5,649 nt of DNA from Clostridia bacterium (GTDB taxonomy: Bacteria; Bacillota; Clostridia; Christensenellales; CAG-314): contig JAFTNE010000012.1 in assembly GCA_017452035.1 (NCBI GenBank), forward strand, positions 1 through 5,649, in the 5' to 3' direction. A program made the translations under genes and the position numbers. The notes beneath the pieces were generated by a model that had not been told where the DNA came from, did not search any database, and was given only the letters and a program-made list of their open reading frames with translations. Positions 5,550-5,649 of this stretch are shown here, one piece after another. How positions within the stretch are numbered: position 1 is the stretch's first letter; each line of letters opens with the position of its first letter.

Positions 5550-5575
5550 TATATATTTTTGTTGCTACTTGACAA
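5548..5575 (-). promoter_or_regulatory. Promoter of the large minus-strand gene
   Basis: On the minus strand, -35 TTGTCA (5575-5570) and -10 TATAGT (5553-5548) are separated by 16 bp. The predicted start near 5541 gives a leader of about 79 nt. A weaker alternative lies downstream (TTACAA, 18 bp, TAAAAA). The -35 box overlaps the -35 of the divergent promoter. Confidence 0.55.
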
Positions 5576-5598
5576 AAGCACTTGCAGTGTGATACCAT
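5569..5598 (+). promoter_or_regulatory. Promoter of the divergent gene at the right edge
   Basis: A perfect -35 TTGACA (5569-5574) is followed after 18 bp by TACCAT (5593-5598), preceded by TGA so that an extended -10 (TG at 5590-5591) compensates for the imperfect hexamer. The predicted start near 5605 leads into a ribosome binding site at 5627-5633. Confidence 0.6.
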
Positions 5599-5640
5599 AA
5601 ACAATAATGGATAAATATGTCCACACAAAGGAGAACAAAC

Positions 5641-5649
5641 TTGATTACA
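5641..5649 (+). CDS. 5' end of a divergent gene (three codons, TTG start, runs off the window)
   Basis: Shine-Dalgarno AAAGGAG (5627-5633) is followed after 7 nt by TTG ATT ACA, the probable first three codons (M-I-T). The site lies about 36 nt downstream of the start predicted from the promoter at 5569-5598. No product can be named from three codons. The TTG start is chosen only from the spacing to the ribosome binding site; an ATG just outside the window cannot be excluded. Confidence 0.55.

Noticed and set aside
5221..5628. Minus-strand ORF of 135 codons spanning the promoter region of the large gene
   Set aside because: It runs through both divergent promoters and the start region of the large gene in a different frame, with no ribosome binding site at its start.

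Overview
The window is AT-rich bacterial DNA (roughly 40% G+C by eye) using the standard bacterial code. Textbook SigA/sigma-70 type promoters, strong GGAGG-like ribosome binding sites, U-tailed hairpin terminators and a Firmicutes-style lipoprotein signal (LTAC lipobox) point to a low-GC Firmicute. An uncultured Clostridia-like lineage is my best guess, but it is inference only. I see no mobile element, CRISPR array, tRNA or rRNA.

Layout, left to right: (1) At 14-161 on the minus strand there is a complete miniature transcription unit: promoter, Shine-Dalgarno, a 9-codon ORF and a hairpin terminator. (2) A plus-strand promoter at 297-325 drives a membrane acyltransferase of the acyltransferase-3 family (359-1354), closed by a terminator at 1401-1439. 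(3) A strong extended -10 promoter at 1513-1541 drives a compact alkaline-phosphatase-family lipoprotein (1571-2632), closed by a bidirectional terminator at 2649-2682. (4) A large minus-strand gene (5462 down to 2862) encodes an 866-residue, cysteine-rich protein. It looks like a much-diverged relative of cyclic beta-1,2-glucan synthase (NdvB)/GH94 proteins, without the glycosyltransferase part and without the catalytic DWNDG motif. (5) At the right edge, a divergent plus-strand promoter and ribosome binding site lead into a gene of which only the first three codons are visible (TTG start at 5641).

Every gene here appears to be transcribed alone, with its own promoter and usually its own terminator, so there is no operon logic tying them together. 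The common theme, if any, is the cell envelope and carbohydrates: a probable glycan or lipid O-acyltransferase, a surface-anchored phosphomonoesterase, and a GH94-like protein. The items most worth a second look are the 9-codon minus-strand unit, the apparently catalytically dead GH94-like protein, and the divergent promoter pair at about 5570 whose -35 boxes occupy the same seven bases on opposite strands.
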